Source: a virus
Direction: 5' to 3' (one strand)
IMG/VR virus record: IMGVR_UViG_3300037549_000085
Span: 1 to 43,646 of that record
DNA: 43,646 nucleotides
The position numbers and the translations under genes were made by a program. Positions 21,915 through 28,805 of this stretch are shown here, in pieces. The stretch's first letter is position 1, and each line of letters opens with the position of its first letter. The notes beneath the pieces were generated by a model that had not been told where the DNA came from, searched no databases, and worked only from the letters and a program-made list of their open reading frames with translations.

Positions 21915-22813
21915 AACAACCCGCTGGCTTGCCTGAGGGCATGTATTTTAACCGGAATATCCCGCTTTCAAACGAGGATTACCACAATGACCCTGCGCTG
22001 TCGCACAGCGGCATGACCAAGCTGATGATAAGCTGGCCGGATTATTGGGTTAACAGCTCGCTCAACCCAAAGCGCAAGCAGTTTAACGCCACGGCGGCCA
22101 TGCTGTTTGGCCAGCGCTCAGGCATGTTGCTGCTGGAACCTGACAATTTCTACAAGGCCTTTAACACCGCGGGCCGGAAACCTAACGCCAAGTCGCTTTT
22201 CCTTTCCAGCATTGAATACCAGACGCTGACCGACAGCCGCGATGCGGTCATGGAAATGGAGCTGGGCCGCCAGTATATCGCGCAGGGTTACCCTGAGGTT
22301 TCGATATTCTTCAACATTGACGGTATCCGCGTGCGCGTGCGTATCGACTACCTGCGCACCTTTGGCTGCATCGACTACAAGCGTATTGCCGAGGTCAATA
22401 ACTGGGCCATAGGTAAAGCCGTCAAAAACCAAGGGCTGGATATTCAGCAGTTTTTGTACCTGGAAGCGGTCAAGTGGGCGCGGCTCTGGCTGGCCAAGAT
22501 GACGCCCGCGCAGCTGACGGCGTTTGCCATGCGCGAGGGCGTTGATGAAGGCTGGCTTAAAGACTTCCGCGATGACCAAGATTTGTTTTTCATGTTTCTC
22601 TTTCAGCGCTCCACGCCCCCGTATATCTGGGAATTGCGTGACCTAGAGCCTGAGGTTGTCAATGACGGCGCACATGCGGTTTTCACCGCCGTCAATCGCT
22701 ATCGTAACGGCCTTGAGCAGCATGGTCTGGGCAAGCCGCCGATGGGGCCAAAGAAGGTGAAAACCGTATCACAGTACCATGTCCCAAGGAGGGATTACGA
22801 TTATGAGGAATAA
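21899..22813 (+). CDS. RecE-like PDDEXK exonuclease
   Basis: A 304-aa nuclease of the exodeoxyribonuclease VIII/PDDEXK family. LSNEDYHNDPALSHSGMTKLMISWPDYW is the typical family opening. VRVRIDYLRTFGCIDYKR contains the D...DxK catalytic pair, and LDIQQFLYLEAV the QxxxY helix. It resects duplex ends to 3' single strands for the annealing protein encoded next. Start is uncertain: ATG 21,899 is used, but 21,884 or 21,941 are possible and none has a strong ribosome-binding site; coupling with the upstream membrane-peptide gene is likely. Confidence 0.88.
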   Translation: MAELLKQPAGLPEGMYFNRNIPLSNEDYHNDPALSHSGMTKLMISWPDYWVNSSLNPKRKQFNATAAMLFGQRSGMLLLEPDNFYKAFNTAGRKPNAKSLFLSSIEYQTLTDSRDAVMEMELGRQYIAQGYPEVSIFFNIDGIRVRVRIDYLRTFGCIDYKRIAEVNNWAIGKAVKNQGLDIQQFLYLEAVKWARLWLAKMTPAQLTAFAMREGVDEGWLKDFRDDQDLFFMFLFQRSTPPYIWELRDLEPEVVNDGAHAVFTAVNRYRNGLEQHGLGKPPMGPKKVKTVSQYHVPRRDYDYEE

Positions 22814-23828
22814 GGCCAAAAAGCACCAACAGCGCAAACCAGCGCAAGCCCCCCAGGTTGAGCGTACAGAGCCTCAGACCATCGAGGGTACTGCGCACCG
22901 CATTGAGCGCCCAACAACGGCAGCAGCCAGCCTGCCTGCCCGTCTGATGCAGGAGAACCGCACCAACAGCAGCAACATCATCGTGGCGCTGACCGGCGCT
23001 GTGAAGGCGTTGCAGGGCAAAGGCGAGAACCCGTTGCAGCAGGTCGAATTTATGGAGCGTATGCTGGCCCTCCAAACCAGTGTCGAAAATCGACAGGCTG
23101 AGCGTGAGTTTGGTGCGGGCAAGCACGCTCTCGCTATGGAGCTGCCCACCATCCCCAAGCGTCACAAGATTGAGTTTGTGGACAAGAATAACGTGAAACA
23201 GGAGCGCGAATACGCTGACCGCGTTGACATCGAAAGCGTCCTTGACCCTCTCTGCCGCAAGCATGGTTTCAGCAAGGAATACAGCGCTGAAACGGATGCG
23301 CGTGGCTGGTCTTGCCAGGTGCTGACGGTGCGCCATGCTGGTGGCCATAAGGAGGTTTACAAATCGCCTTTCATGCCGCTGGACACTTCCGGTGCCAAAA
23401 ACAACAACCAAGGCGCGGGCTCAACGGCTGAATACGGCAAGCGTTATGCCGTTGTCGGCGCGTTCAACATCCTGGGCGTGGATTGGGATGATGACGGCGC
23501 GGGCGGCAAAGGTGGTGGCTCGACAACCGTGGGTGACAAGTTCAATGACCGCGTTAAGTCTGACGCCGCCAAAACGCCTGCACCTGAGCAGCCAAAGGCT
23601 GAAACGCCACCCGCAGGCGGCAAATTGACGCTTGCGCAGGCAGCCGTTGCACTTGAGGAAAAGTTGGTGGCCGCCACTCAGGACAAGCGTGGTGCCATCC
23701 TGATGGGCCATATCAACATCATCGAGGCGATGCAGGCAGACGAGAAGTTTGCGGCAAAAGCTGCTGAGCTGCGCAAAATGGCCAGCGCTGCTCCAGCGCC
23801 TAAGGGTGAAGCCAATGCAGCAGCTTAG
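22803..23828 (+). CDS. erf: ERF-family single-strand annealing protein
   Basis: A 341-aa protein starting at ATG 22,803 behind AAGGAGGG, overlapping the nuclease stop. The core (ERQAEREFGAGKHALAMELPTIPKR, then DRVDIESVLDPLCRKHGFSKEY, LTVRHAGGHKEVYKSPFMPLDTSGAKNNNQGAGSTAEYGKRYAVVGAFNILGVDWDDDG) follows the ERF superfamily pattern, including the AxxYGKRY block. An Ala/Pro-rich linker and a helical C-terminus follow. It pairs single strands exposed by the RecE-like enzyme and can circularise terminally redundant genomes. Confidence 0.93.
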   Translation: MRNKAKKHQQRKPAQAPQVERTEPQTIEGTAHRIERPTTAAASLPARLMQENRTNSSNIIVALTGAVKALQGKGENPLQQVEFMERMLALQTSVENRQAEREFGAGKHALAMELPTIPKRHKIEFVDKNNVKQEREYADRVDIESVLDPLCRKHGFSKEYSAETDARGWSCQVLTVRHAGGHKEVYKSPFMPLDTSGAKNNNQGAGSTAEYGKRYAVVGAFNILGVDWDDDGAGGKGGGSTTVGDKFNDRVKSDAAKTPAPEQPKAETPPAGGKLTLAQAAVALEEKLVAATQDKRGAILMGHINIIEAMQADEKFAAKAAELRKMASAAPAPKGEANAAA

Positions 23829-24051
23829 CGTCGATGTAGTCATGGGTCAGAACCTGCGCAGCCTGCGGGCTGTGGCAGGCCTGTCTCAGGCTGAGCTGGG
23901 CGCTCGCTGCGATGACAACCTGAGCAGCCAGCAAATCAGCAAATACGAGCTGGGGGATAACTCTATTTCTTGCGCTCGCTTAATCGAGTTTGTCGGTATC
24001 CTGAATTGTCGAGTGCTCGACTTTTTCAAAGGGGTAACGCCACATGCTTGA
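23815..24051 (+). CDS. Cro/Xre-type helix-turn-helix repressor
   Basis: A 78-aa protein from ATG 23,815 (AGGGTGA upstream), overlapping the ERF stop by 14 bp. It has a clear HTH_XRE domain: MGQNLRSLRAVAGLSQAELGARC...LSSQQISKYELGDNSISCARLIEFVGILNCRVLDFF. There is no protease or dimerisation domain, as in Cro. It is expressed from the rightward operon, so it is the natural candidate for feedback on the operators at 21.0 kb; this is inference. Confidence 0.9.
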   Translation: MQQLSVDVVMGQNLRSLRAVAGLSQAELGARCDDNLSSQQISKYELGDNSISCARLIEFVGILNCRVLDFFKGVTPHA

Positions 24052-24220
24052 AAATGTCCCAGATAGCGAGCTGGCCGTCATGATACGTGCAACCGTTGCA
24101 CACCTCAACACGCTTGGCGTGGAGGCGCATAAGCGCGAGCTGATAGTGCGCTATGACGTGAAGCCATTGAACAACGGCAACCCTGTTTTGCGGTGCCAAA
24201 TCCTTACGGAGGTCGCATGA
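24044..24220 (+). CDS. Hypothetical 58-aa protein
   Basis: ATG 24,044 lies 8 nt before the end of the repressor gene. The product (MLENVPDSELAVMIRATVAHLNTLGVEAHKRELIVRYDVKPLNNGNPVLRCQILTEVA) is a helix plus beta hairpin. ATGA overlap with the next gene. No family recognised. Confidence 0.55.
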   Translation: MLENVPDSELAVMIRATVAHLNTLGVEAHKRELIVRYDVKPLNNGNPVLRCQILTEVA

Positions 24221-24456
24221 AAGTGCTTTTTATGCTGCCTGAGAATGGGCTGGAGGCTGGCCCTAAGTTTGAGCGTATCGTAGCCCGTGTGCGTTTCTTC
24301 CTGCTTGCAGGTCATGACGTGCAGCTGCTTCATTCCACACCCCACCTCAACAGCCTTCCCATTGACAGTATCTTTGTCGATGAGGCCAATGACCTTACCG
24401 AAAGCGACATCAATGACGTTCTCACAGCACAAAGTAATCAAAAGCCTGCCGCCTAA
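24217..24456 (+). CDS. Hypothetical 79-aa protein
   Basis: ATG 24,217 overlaps the previous stop and has GGAGGT eight bases upstream. The sequence (MKVLFMLPENGLEAGPKFERIVARVRFFLLAGHDVQLLHSTPHLNSLPIDSIFVDEANDLTESD) suggests a small alpha/beta fold. Role unknown. It overlaps the next gene by 44 bp. Confidence 0.6.
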   Translation: MKVLFMLPENGLEAGPKFERIVARVRFFLLAGHDVQLLHSTPHLNSLPIDSIFVDEANDLTESDINDVLTAQSNQKPAA

Positions 24457-24844
24457 CTTTTCCGACATCGTAAAGGTTTTCTCTATGGCCCGCGGCCAGA
24501 GGGTGATTTTTGCGTACGCGCCCAACATTTACACGATGGGCGATACCAACCTGCCGCCTGACCTTATGGCGCATGAGAGCGTGCATATCGAGCGCCAGCA
24601 GGTAATCGGCGTCAAGGTCTGGTGGGACAAGTACCTGACAGACCCACAGTTTCGGTATGACGAGGAGCTGCTGGCGCACGTTGCCGAATACAAGCAGCTG
24701 TGCTCCATGCTGGCCGTTGCCGCGAAGCGCGAGAAGGCGCTTAAGCACGTCACCAACAAGCTGGCGTCAGGCCTGTACAACAACATGGTGACGCCCAAAA
24801 TGGCGCGTGAGGCTATCCTTGCGGGGGCGCGTGATGGGGCTTAA
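24413..24844 (+). CDS. Small putative metallopeptidase-like phage protein (HESVH motif)
   Basis: A 143-aa protein. LPPDLMAHESVHIERQQVIGVKVWWDKYLTDPQFRYDEELLAHVAEYKQL has an HExxH zinc-binding pattern (HESVH), with Glu residues 25-35 positions later (DEELLAHVAEY) that could supply the third ligand as in gluzincins. Similar 'VHIxRQ' proteins occur in many alphaproteobacterial phages without known function. Start at ATG 24,413 is chosen because the conserved KVIKSLPPNF region begins at once; the ribosome-binding site is weak. Activity is unproven. Confidence 0.65.
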   Translation: MTFSQHKVIKSLPPNFSDIVKVFSMARGQRVIFAYAPNIYTMGDTNLPPDLMAHESVHIERQQVIGVKVWWDKYLTDPQFRYDEELLAHVAEYKQLCSMLAVAAKREKALKHVTNKLASGLYNNMVTPKMAREAILAGARDGA

Positions 24845-25118
24845 GGCACCAACCAAGGCTGAGCGCATGTTTTGGGAAGCTCTGCGGGTTCTGGGATGCA
24901 TCGTGCGCGGCCCAGGTTGCGAGGGTGCAACCCAGATACATCACTGCGGTACGGGTGGTGGTGGAGGCAAGAAACACCGCTTTGTCATCCCTCTTTGTTA
25001 CGGCCACCATGTCGGGCGTGCCGGTATCCACACCATCGGGCGCAGAACATGGCAGGCCAAACACGGCACTGAGCTTGAGCTGCACCAAAAAGCTGAGGCG
25101 CTTCTGTATGCCCCATAA
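24834..25118 (+). CDS. Ref-family RecA-dependent HNH-type nuclease
   Basis: A 94-aa protein: KAERMFWEALRVLGCIVRGPGCEGATQIHHC...KKHRFVIPLCYGHHVGRAGIHTIGRRTWQAKHG. The His-rich IHHC, PLCYGHH and GIH elements match the phage P1 Ref/DUF968-type fold, which cuts DNA where RecA filaments form displacement loops. It is short compared with P1 Ref because the N-terminal RecA-binding extension is absent. It fits the adjacent recombination genes. The start overlaps the previous stop. Confidence 0.8.
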   Translation: MGLKAPTKAERMFWEALRVLGCIVRGPGCEGATQIHHCGTGGGGGKKHRFVIPLCYGHHVGRAGIHTIGRRTWQAKHGTELELHQKAEALLYAP

Positions 25119-25284
25119 AAAGCGCTGCCCACACTGTGACGGCACAGGAATTGTCTATTTCAGGCAAATCCCCAAGCCTTCAAATCCTCAGACTGACCAC
25201 TTGATTAACCCACAGCCTGAGCAATGCCCAACCTGTAATGGTACAGGCTGGAAACGTAAACCAAGGGAGATAAGAAATGTTTGA
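25108..25284 (+). CDS. 58-aa DnaJ-type zinc-finger protein
   Basis: ATG 25,108 overlaps the Ref stop. The product has two CxxCxGxG motifs (CPHCDGTG and CPTCNGTG) that together bind zinc as in the DnaJ cysteine-rich region, and a basic end (WKRKPREIRNV). Such stand-alone fingers are common in phage early operons; role unknown. Confidence 0.65.
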   Translation: MPHKKRCPHCDGTGIVYFRQIPKPSNPQTDHLINPQPEQCPTCNGTGWKRKPREIRNV

Positions 25285-25879
25285 TTTGGTGATATATTAC
25301 CGGATGGTCGGCGGCTTCATAGGAACCGGCTCAACCACGCTTGGCCGCTTGCGCTGGGCTTTGACGATGGGCGCGTACATGGCCTTGGTCAGCCTAGTGC
25401 ATCATGAGGGATGGGCTCAGACGCTCATTGTGTGGGCCGCCTGCTCTGTCATGGCCTTTCTGGGCCGTCTTATCAGCCATAGCCGGTTTCAGGCCACAGC
25501 GAGCTTTGGCAACAGCCTGGGCATGACCTTGGTGAACCTCCTGCGCATGTTGCTGATTTTGGCACCGTACGCAGTGGCTGACTGGCTCAACCTTGCTGGT
25601 TTCGATTACTGGCGTTTGTTTGGCGCGGTTTTCTGCGTCATGTCAGGCGTTGGTTACTATGTCGGCAACAAATACCTCAATGGCAAGGATTGTGGGATTT
25701 ACTTCCGCAACAACCACAGCCAGTGGCGTATCAATCCCCAGACCATCGTACCCACCTCTGTGCCGCTTGACCCTGCCTGCATCCTCGACCAGGCCGCGGT
25801 TGGTGGCAGCGAATGGGGCGAGCTGATTACAGGCTTCGGGTATCAGGCAATGTTTATCATGACGTTGGTGATGCTATGA
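25277..25879 (+). CDS. Multi-pass inner-membrane protein
   Basis: A 200-aa protein, with GGGAGATAAGAA before the ATG. Hydrophobic segments lie around residues 28-44, 48-62, 80-100 and 110-128 (WALTMGAYMALVSLV, TLIVWAACSVMAFLG, SLGMTLVNLLRMLLILAPYAVADWL, LFGAVFCVMSGVGYYVG). A hydrophilic part follows, then a last hydrophobic end (FIMTLVML). It resembles phage-encoded membrane proteins of unknown function. The C-terminus overlaps the next gene by four bases. Confidence 0.7.
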   Translation: MFDLVIYYRMVGGFIGTGSTTLGRLRWALTMGAYMALVSLVHHEGWAQTLIVWAACSVMAFLGRLISHSRFQATASFGNSLGMTLVNLLRMLLILAPYAVADWLNLAGFDYWRLFGAVFCVMSGVGYYVGNKYLNGKDCGIYFRNNHSQWRINPQTIVPTSVPLDPACILDQAAVGGSEWGELITGFGYQAMFIMTLVML

Positions 25880-26046
25880 TTGCAGCCCCAAAAGAACAGC
25901 CAACTACGGCCATGCTGGCCAGGGAATGGTCAAAGGTGTTGCGTGGTGGCGCAGAAATGGGCTTGCAGCCCTCTATCGAGCCAGCTGCTGCTTTCAAACT
26001 TGCTGATTTGCTGGACAAATTGGCAGCTCTCAGGGAGGTCAAATAA
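25876..26046 (+). CDS. Hypothetical 56-aa protein
   Basis: ATG 25,876 in ATGA overlap. The product (MIAAPKEQPTTAMLAREWSKVLRGGAEMGLQPSIEPAAAFKLADLLDKLAALREVK) is helical and soluble. No family recognised. Confidence 0.5.
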   Translation: MIAAPKEQPTTAMLAREWSKVLRGGAEMGLQPSIEPAAAFKLADLLDKLAALREVK

Positions 26047-26303
26047 TGCTTGACGAAAACAACAGAGCCGCCAATCAGTTGTTGAGTGATTTTATGAGGG
26101 TACACAACCGGCTCGCACGCGAGAAAAAGGCTGCACATTCGGGCAAACAGCCGCGCCGCAACAAACCGCCCGTACACGCATGGAGGTCAGACGATGGATT
26201 GGAATTACGACATGACAAAAGCGCCGCACGAAACGCGGGTGCTGCTCTATTTCAAGGGGCTCAAACTGGTCACTCTGGGCATGTTTCACCCAAAACCGTA
26301 TAA
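26046..26303 (+). CDS. Hypothetical 85-aa basic protein
   Basis: Starts at ATG 26,046 behind AGGGAGGTC. The first 45 residues are helical and basic. The last 37 overlap the next gene in another frame for 110 bp and look unstructured (SDDGLELRHDKSAARNAGAALFQGAQTG). The start is credible; the C-terminal half may be an accident of frame or a lost stop. Confidence 0.45.
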   Translation: MLDENNRAANQLLSDFMRVHNRLAREKKAAHSGKQPRRNKPPVHAWRSDDGLELRHDKSAARNAGAALFQGAQTGHSGHVSPKTV

Positions 26304-26430
26304 GAGCCGCGGGCAATGTGGGTGGCGGGCAAGCCTCTACCCAGGAAATTCCTGGGCGTGGATGTCCCACCCGACAGCTTGGGCTGCTGTGCCAGTGCCA
26401 GAGGGGGTGCCAAATGCTCCAGGTCAGTAA
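26194..26430 (+). CDS. Hypothetical 78-aa Trp-rich protein
   Basis: Preceded by TGGAGGTCAGACG. The product (MDWNYDMTKAPHETRVLLYFKGLKLVTLGMFHP...WRASLYPGNSWAWMSHPTAWAAVPVPEGVPN) follows a pattern seen in short phage proteins with an N-terminal 'W.TAP..TxVLL' motif and an end 'PTAWxPxPxPP' (DUF551-like). Similarity is by eye. Function unknown. Confidence 0.6.
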   Translation: MDWNYDMTKAPHETRVLLYFKGLKLVTLGMFHPKPYKSRGQCGWRASLYPGNSWAWMSHPTAWAAVPVPEGVPNAPGQ

Positions 26431-26728
26431 CGCCACGCAGTGGTGGCCGCCAAAGGACAAGGAGGATGGGAAGGCCCGCAAGGGCTCTCCTGTCGCGGGC
26501 GTGGTCTATATCCCCGCCAAGCGCGTCACAGACGCGGCCAGGGGCATTGCCTACGATACCGCGGGCGGCTGGTATGCCCAGACCATCGCGGGCAACGTGC
26601 AGCTCGCGCCTGGTGACTGGGTGGTGCGCTGCGGCTCAGGCCATGTGTACGCAATCCGGCAGGTTGACTGGTGGCCTAAATTTGGGCCAGCTGGTCTGCG
26701 GGCTTGGCTGAGGAGTCACTTTACGTGA
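26414..26728 (+). CDS. Hypothetical 104-aa protein
   Basis: ATG 26,414 lies inside the end of the previous gene (17-bp overlap), with GAGGGGG upstream. The product (SNATQWWPPKDKEDGKARKGSPVAGVVYIPAKRVTDAARGIAYDTAGGWYAQTIAGNVQLAPGDWVVRCGSGHVYAIRQVDW) is beta-rich, with a GDWVV turn typical of small phage proteins of unknown role. Confidence 0.6.
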   Translation: MLQVSNATQWWPPKDKEDGKARKGSPVAGVVYIPAKRVTDAARGIAYDTAGGWYAQTIAGNVQLAPGDWVVRCGSGHVYAIRQVDWWPKFGPAGLRAWLRSHFT

Positions 26729-26931
26729 TTGCCCGACAAAGAGCGCTCGACATCATCAAAAACTTTCAGGCTGAATATGCTGGTGGCGAGCAGCTCTTTG
26801 TCAAGCGCGGGGGTGCCATGATTAACGTCACGGTGCTTTCCGATATTGAGCTGGCCGATGTGGCCAATTATTGCGTGGGCGTCATGAAAGACCTAGCCAT
26901 GCAGGAAAAAAAGGGAGCGACGATACAATGA
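26725..26931 (+). CDS. Hypothetical 68-aa protein with GTG start
   Basis: GTG 26,725 overlaps the upstream stop (GTGA), and AGGAGT lies about 10 nt before it. Product: MIARQRALDIIKNFQAEYAGGEQLFVKRGGAMINVTVLSDIELADVANYCVGVMKDLAMQEKKGATIQ. Helix, beta hairpin, helix; soluble. No family recognised. Confidence 0.55.
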   Translation: MIARQRALDIIKNFQAEYAGGEQLFVKRGGAMINVTVLSDIELADVANYCVGVMKDLAMQEKKGATIQ

Positions 26932-27113
26932 AGAAAAACCATGATTTGGCCGACATCACGGCTGTCTTGAAGCGGGAAACCGAAAAGGCTTTTTTGCTCA
27001 AATCTATCGACACTGGCAAAGAGGGTTGGGTGCCTAAGTCCCAAGTCGAAAACAACGGTGACGGCACTTTCACGATGCCACAATGGCTGGCCGAGGATAA
27101 GGAGCTGGTATGA
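26928..27113 (+). CDS. Hypothetical 61-aa protein
   Basis: ATG 26,928 in ATGA overlap, with AAGGGAGCG upstream. The product (MKKNHDLADITAVLKRETEKAFLLKSIDTGKEGWVPKSQVENNGDGTFTMPQWLAEDKELV) is a small barrel-like protein in which 'EKAFLLKS...WVPKSQVE...TFTMPQWLA' repeats a pattern known from many phage early genes. Function unknown. Confidence 0.6.
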   Translation: MKKNHDLADITAVLKRETEKAFLLKSIDTGKEGWVPKSQVENNGDGTFTMPQWLAEDKELV

Positions 27114-27451
27114 GGAATATGAGCTTTGCGCTGACCGAGCCACAATTTGTTGACGGCAGCAAGGATGTCACCCGCCGCTTTGGGTGGTGGTTTCTCAAGC
27201 CTGGTGACCGCGTGCGTGGCGTGCGCAAGGCTATGGGGCTGAAAAAGGGCGAGAAAGCCGTTGAGCTGGGAATTATCGAGATTGTCAGCACGCGCCCAGA
27301 GCCCCTAAATGCCATTACCGAGGATGATTGCAGGCGTGAAGGCTTCCCCGATTATTCACCAGGCATGTTTGTGGACATGCTGCAAGACCATTACGAGTGC
27401 GAGCCTGATGCCGTCTGTAACCGCATTGAGTTTAAGCGGGTGTCATCATGA
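27110..27451 (+). CDS. ASCH-domain-like protein
   Basis: A 113-aa protein: MSFALTEPQFVDGSKDVTRRFGWWFLKPGDRVRGVRKAMGLKKGEKAVELGIIEIVSTRPEPLNAITEDDCRREGFPDYSPGMFVDMLQDHYEC. The 'K-DVTRR', 'LKPGDRV', 'ELGIIEIVS' and 'REGF' elements are those of ASCH (PUA-like) domains, which bind RNA or modified nucleotides. ATGA overlap with the upstream gene. A phage role is not established. Confidence 0.72.
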   Translation: MRNMSFALTEPQFVDGSKDVTRRFGWWFLKPGDRVRGVRKAMGLKKGEKAVELGIIEIVSTRPEPLNAITEDDCRREGFPDYSPGMFVDMLQDHYECEPDAVCNRIEFKRVSS

Positions 27452-27615
27452 TGCTCAAGGCCGACAAGGAGGCGATTGTTGACCGGCTGGGCAATATCGC
27501 TGATGAGCTGGTGGCGTATGAGTTCTGGGACGAGATACGCATTTTGCGCCAGCTCCAGGTGCGCATGAGGCGCAAACACACCGCTAACCGCCGCATAGGA
27601 GAAAAAGAGCAATGA
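27448..27615 (+). CDS. Hypothetical 55-aa helical protein
   Basis: ATG 27,448 follows the ASCH gene with ATGA coupling. The product (MMLKADKEAIVDRLGNIADELVAYEFWDEIRILRQLQVRMRRKHTANRRIGEKEQ) forms two amphipathic helices with a basic tail. No family recognised. ATGA overlap with the next gene. Confidence 0.5.
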   Translation: MMLKADKEAIVDRLGNIADELVAYEFWDEIRILRQLQVRMRRKHTANRRIGEKEQ

Positions 27616-27740
27616 TAACTATAACTTTCCCGCCAGACGCAGCAGAGCGCTTACTGCATATTTTCCTGCTCATTGGGGCAGTTTGGGGCGGCTGCTCTGC
27701 GCTGCTTGTCGGCTTTATTTACTGGAGGTCACGCAAATGA
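27612..27740 (+). CDS. 42-aa single-pass membrane peptide
   Basis: ATG 27,612 in ATGA overlap. After MITITFPPDAAERL comes one hydrophobic helix (LHIFLLIGAVWGGCSALLVGFIYW) and a basic RSRK end, so the C-terminus should be cytoplasmic. Function unknown. Confidence 0.5.
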   Translation: MITITFPPDAAERLLHIFLLIGAVWGGCSALLVGFIYWRSRK

Positions 27741-28108
27741 CTGTCAATAACCCAGAGAGCCTTGGCGCTCAGCTGACCGATGCCATGCGCAAGCGCCTTG
27801 GTGACGGCGTGGCCGAGAGCGTCTTTAAACATGACCTGTGGCCTGTCCTTGAGGCTGCCATGAAGAATGGTGAGCTGCTGGTGTCACGTAACACCGCGCC
27901 GCGTATCCCCGTCCACGAGGCCGTTGTGGGCTGGCTGGAGGGTGTGCTGGTGGTGATGCGCAGGGTGAAGGCTGACCAGGCCACCATAAGCCGTGGCAAG
28001 CTGCTGAGCATGGTATTGCAGCTGGGCGAGATAGGCGAGCAGGCGCTTAAGGACAGTCAGGCTCAAGACCCGATGAATGCCATACGCGCCAAAGGCACGC
28101 GCCACTAG
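27737..28108 (+). CDS. Hypothetical 123-aa protein, last gene of the rightward operon
   Basis: ATG 27,737 with GGAGGTC upstream and ATGA overlap. A helical, soluble protein (LGAQLTDAMRKRLGDGVAESVFKHDLWPVLEAAMKNGELLV...VHEAVVGWLEGVLVVMRRVKADQATISRGKLLSMVLQLGEIGEQAL). No family recognised. Its stop is 2 nt before the terminator. Confidence 0.65.
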   Translation: MTVNNPESLGAQLTDAMRKRLGDGVAESVFKHDLWPVLEAAMKNGELLVSRNTAPRIPVHEAVVGWLEGVLVVMRRVKADQATISRGKLLSMVLQLGEIGEQALKDSQAQDPMNAIRAKGTRH

Positions 28109-28109
28109 G

Positions 28110-28146
28110 CACAGAAAAACCCCCGCCGTTTCCAGCGGGGGCTGTG
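28110..28146 (-). terminator. Terminator between the converging operons
   Basis: CCCCCGC (28,120-28,126) pairs with GCGGGGG (28,135-28,141) around an 8-nt loop. On the minus strand the stem is followed by five T (28,119-28,115), so it is a good terminator for the leftward late transcript. Outer CACAG/CTGTG arms could extend the stem when read rightward, but no T-run follows on that side. Confidence 0.85.
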
Positions 28147-28159
28147 TATCAATCCTGAC

Positions 28160-28444
28160 TTACGATTTAGCGGCTGGCGTATTCGCAACCACGGCAGCTG
28201 CAAGCGCCTGGTCATCGTTGCCCAGCGTCTGGCTGAGAGCTTCGAGCTGGCTGTCATCACCACCCTGCGAGGCCGCAATAGCTGCGTCAAGCTGGGTTTT
28301 CAGGTTACCAAGCAGCGTAACGGCAGATTGTACGGCGCTGGTGTTTTGGGCCACATTGGTGGTCAGGTCAGTAAGTCCGGTCATAAGTCTCTCCATAAGT
28401 TGGGGTTGGGTGAAAGTAATCTTGTGCTCGATAACAATGCGCAT
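28160..28444 (-). CDS. Hypothetical 94-aa coiled-coil protein, last leftward gene
   Basis: After a short basic start (MRIVIEHKITFTQPQLMERLMTGL) it is a helical Asn/Thr/Ala-rich repeat (DLTTNVAQNTSAVQSAVTLLGNLKTQLDAAIAASQGGDDSQLEALSQTLGNDDQALAAAVVANTPAAKS). This is the typical short virion-region coiled-coil pattern found next to lysis genes in many phages. Ends 14 nt before the terminator. Function unknown. Confidence 0.6.
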   Translation of the reverse strand: MRIVIEHKITFTQPQLMERLMTGLTDLTTNVAQNTSAVQSAVTLLGNLKTQLDAAIAASQGGDDSQLEALSQTLGNDDQALAAAVVANTPAAKS

Positions 28445-28452
28445 ATAGCCTC

Positions 28453-28692
28453 TTATCCGAGCATGGGATAAAACGCCATACCTAATACGCGGCGGTGCAG
28501 GTCAAAACCACCCATGAGGCCCCAGATACCGGCCACAACGATGATAAGCACCACAATGCACAAGGCTTGCAGGCACCAGCTCAAGACAGGTGGAGCGCTG
28601 GGAAACTTGCCCGCATGTGCGTAAGCCACGGTGAAAAGCCAAAAGGCGATGCCGGTTAAAAACAGGCACATCAAGATTTGTAAAATGTCCAT
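28453..28692 (-). CDS. 79-aa two-pass membrane protein
   Basis: Two hydrophobic segments, ILMCLFLTGIAFWLFTVAYAHAG and LQALCIVVLIIVVAGIWGLMGG, separated by a short polar loop. Late position next to the lysis cassette allows an accessory holin role, but no family is recognised. Confidence 0.6.
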   Translation of the reverse strand: MDILQILMCLFLTGIAFWLFTVAYAHAGKFPSAPPVLSWCLQALCIVVLIIVVAGIWGLMGGFDLHRRVLGMAFYPMLG

Positions 28693-28762
28693 AAAAAACC
28701 CCGCGCTGGTGAGGTAGTCACCATGACGCAGGGCTTATAAGAAAACTGTGGGTTTCTGATTT

Positions 28763-28778
28763 GCAGAGTGTGGCCTGT
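28763..28778. promoter_or_regulatory. Operator-like palindrome variant (GCAGAGTGTGGCCTGT)
   Basis: Degenerate member of the repeat family in the 113-bp gap between the membrane-protein gene (28,692) and the DUF6527-like gene (28,806). Only weak promoter hexamers are seen around it. Confidence 0.4.
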
Positions 28779-28805
28779 AATCAATCGACAACACCACCAA
28801 AATCC

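Noticed and set aside
22118-23411. Minus-strand open frames of 153 and 239 codons under the nuclease and ERF genes
   Set aside because: Antisense shadows of genes with clear family motifs.
25221-25252. Inverted repeat ACCTGTAATGGTACAGGCT resembling the operator
   Set aside because: It lies in the CxxCxGxG codons of the zinc-finger gene and lacks the TATA centre and 16-bp spacing of the palindrome.
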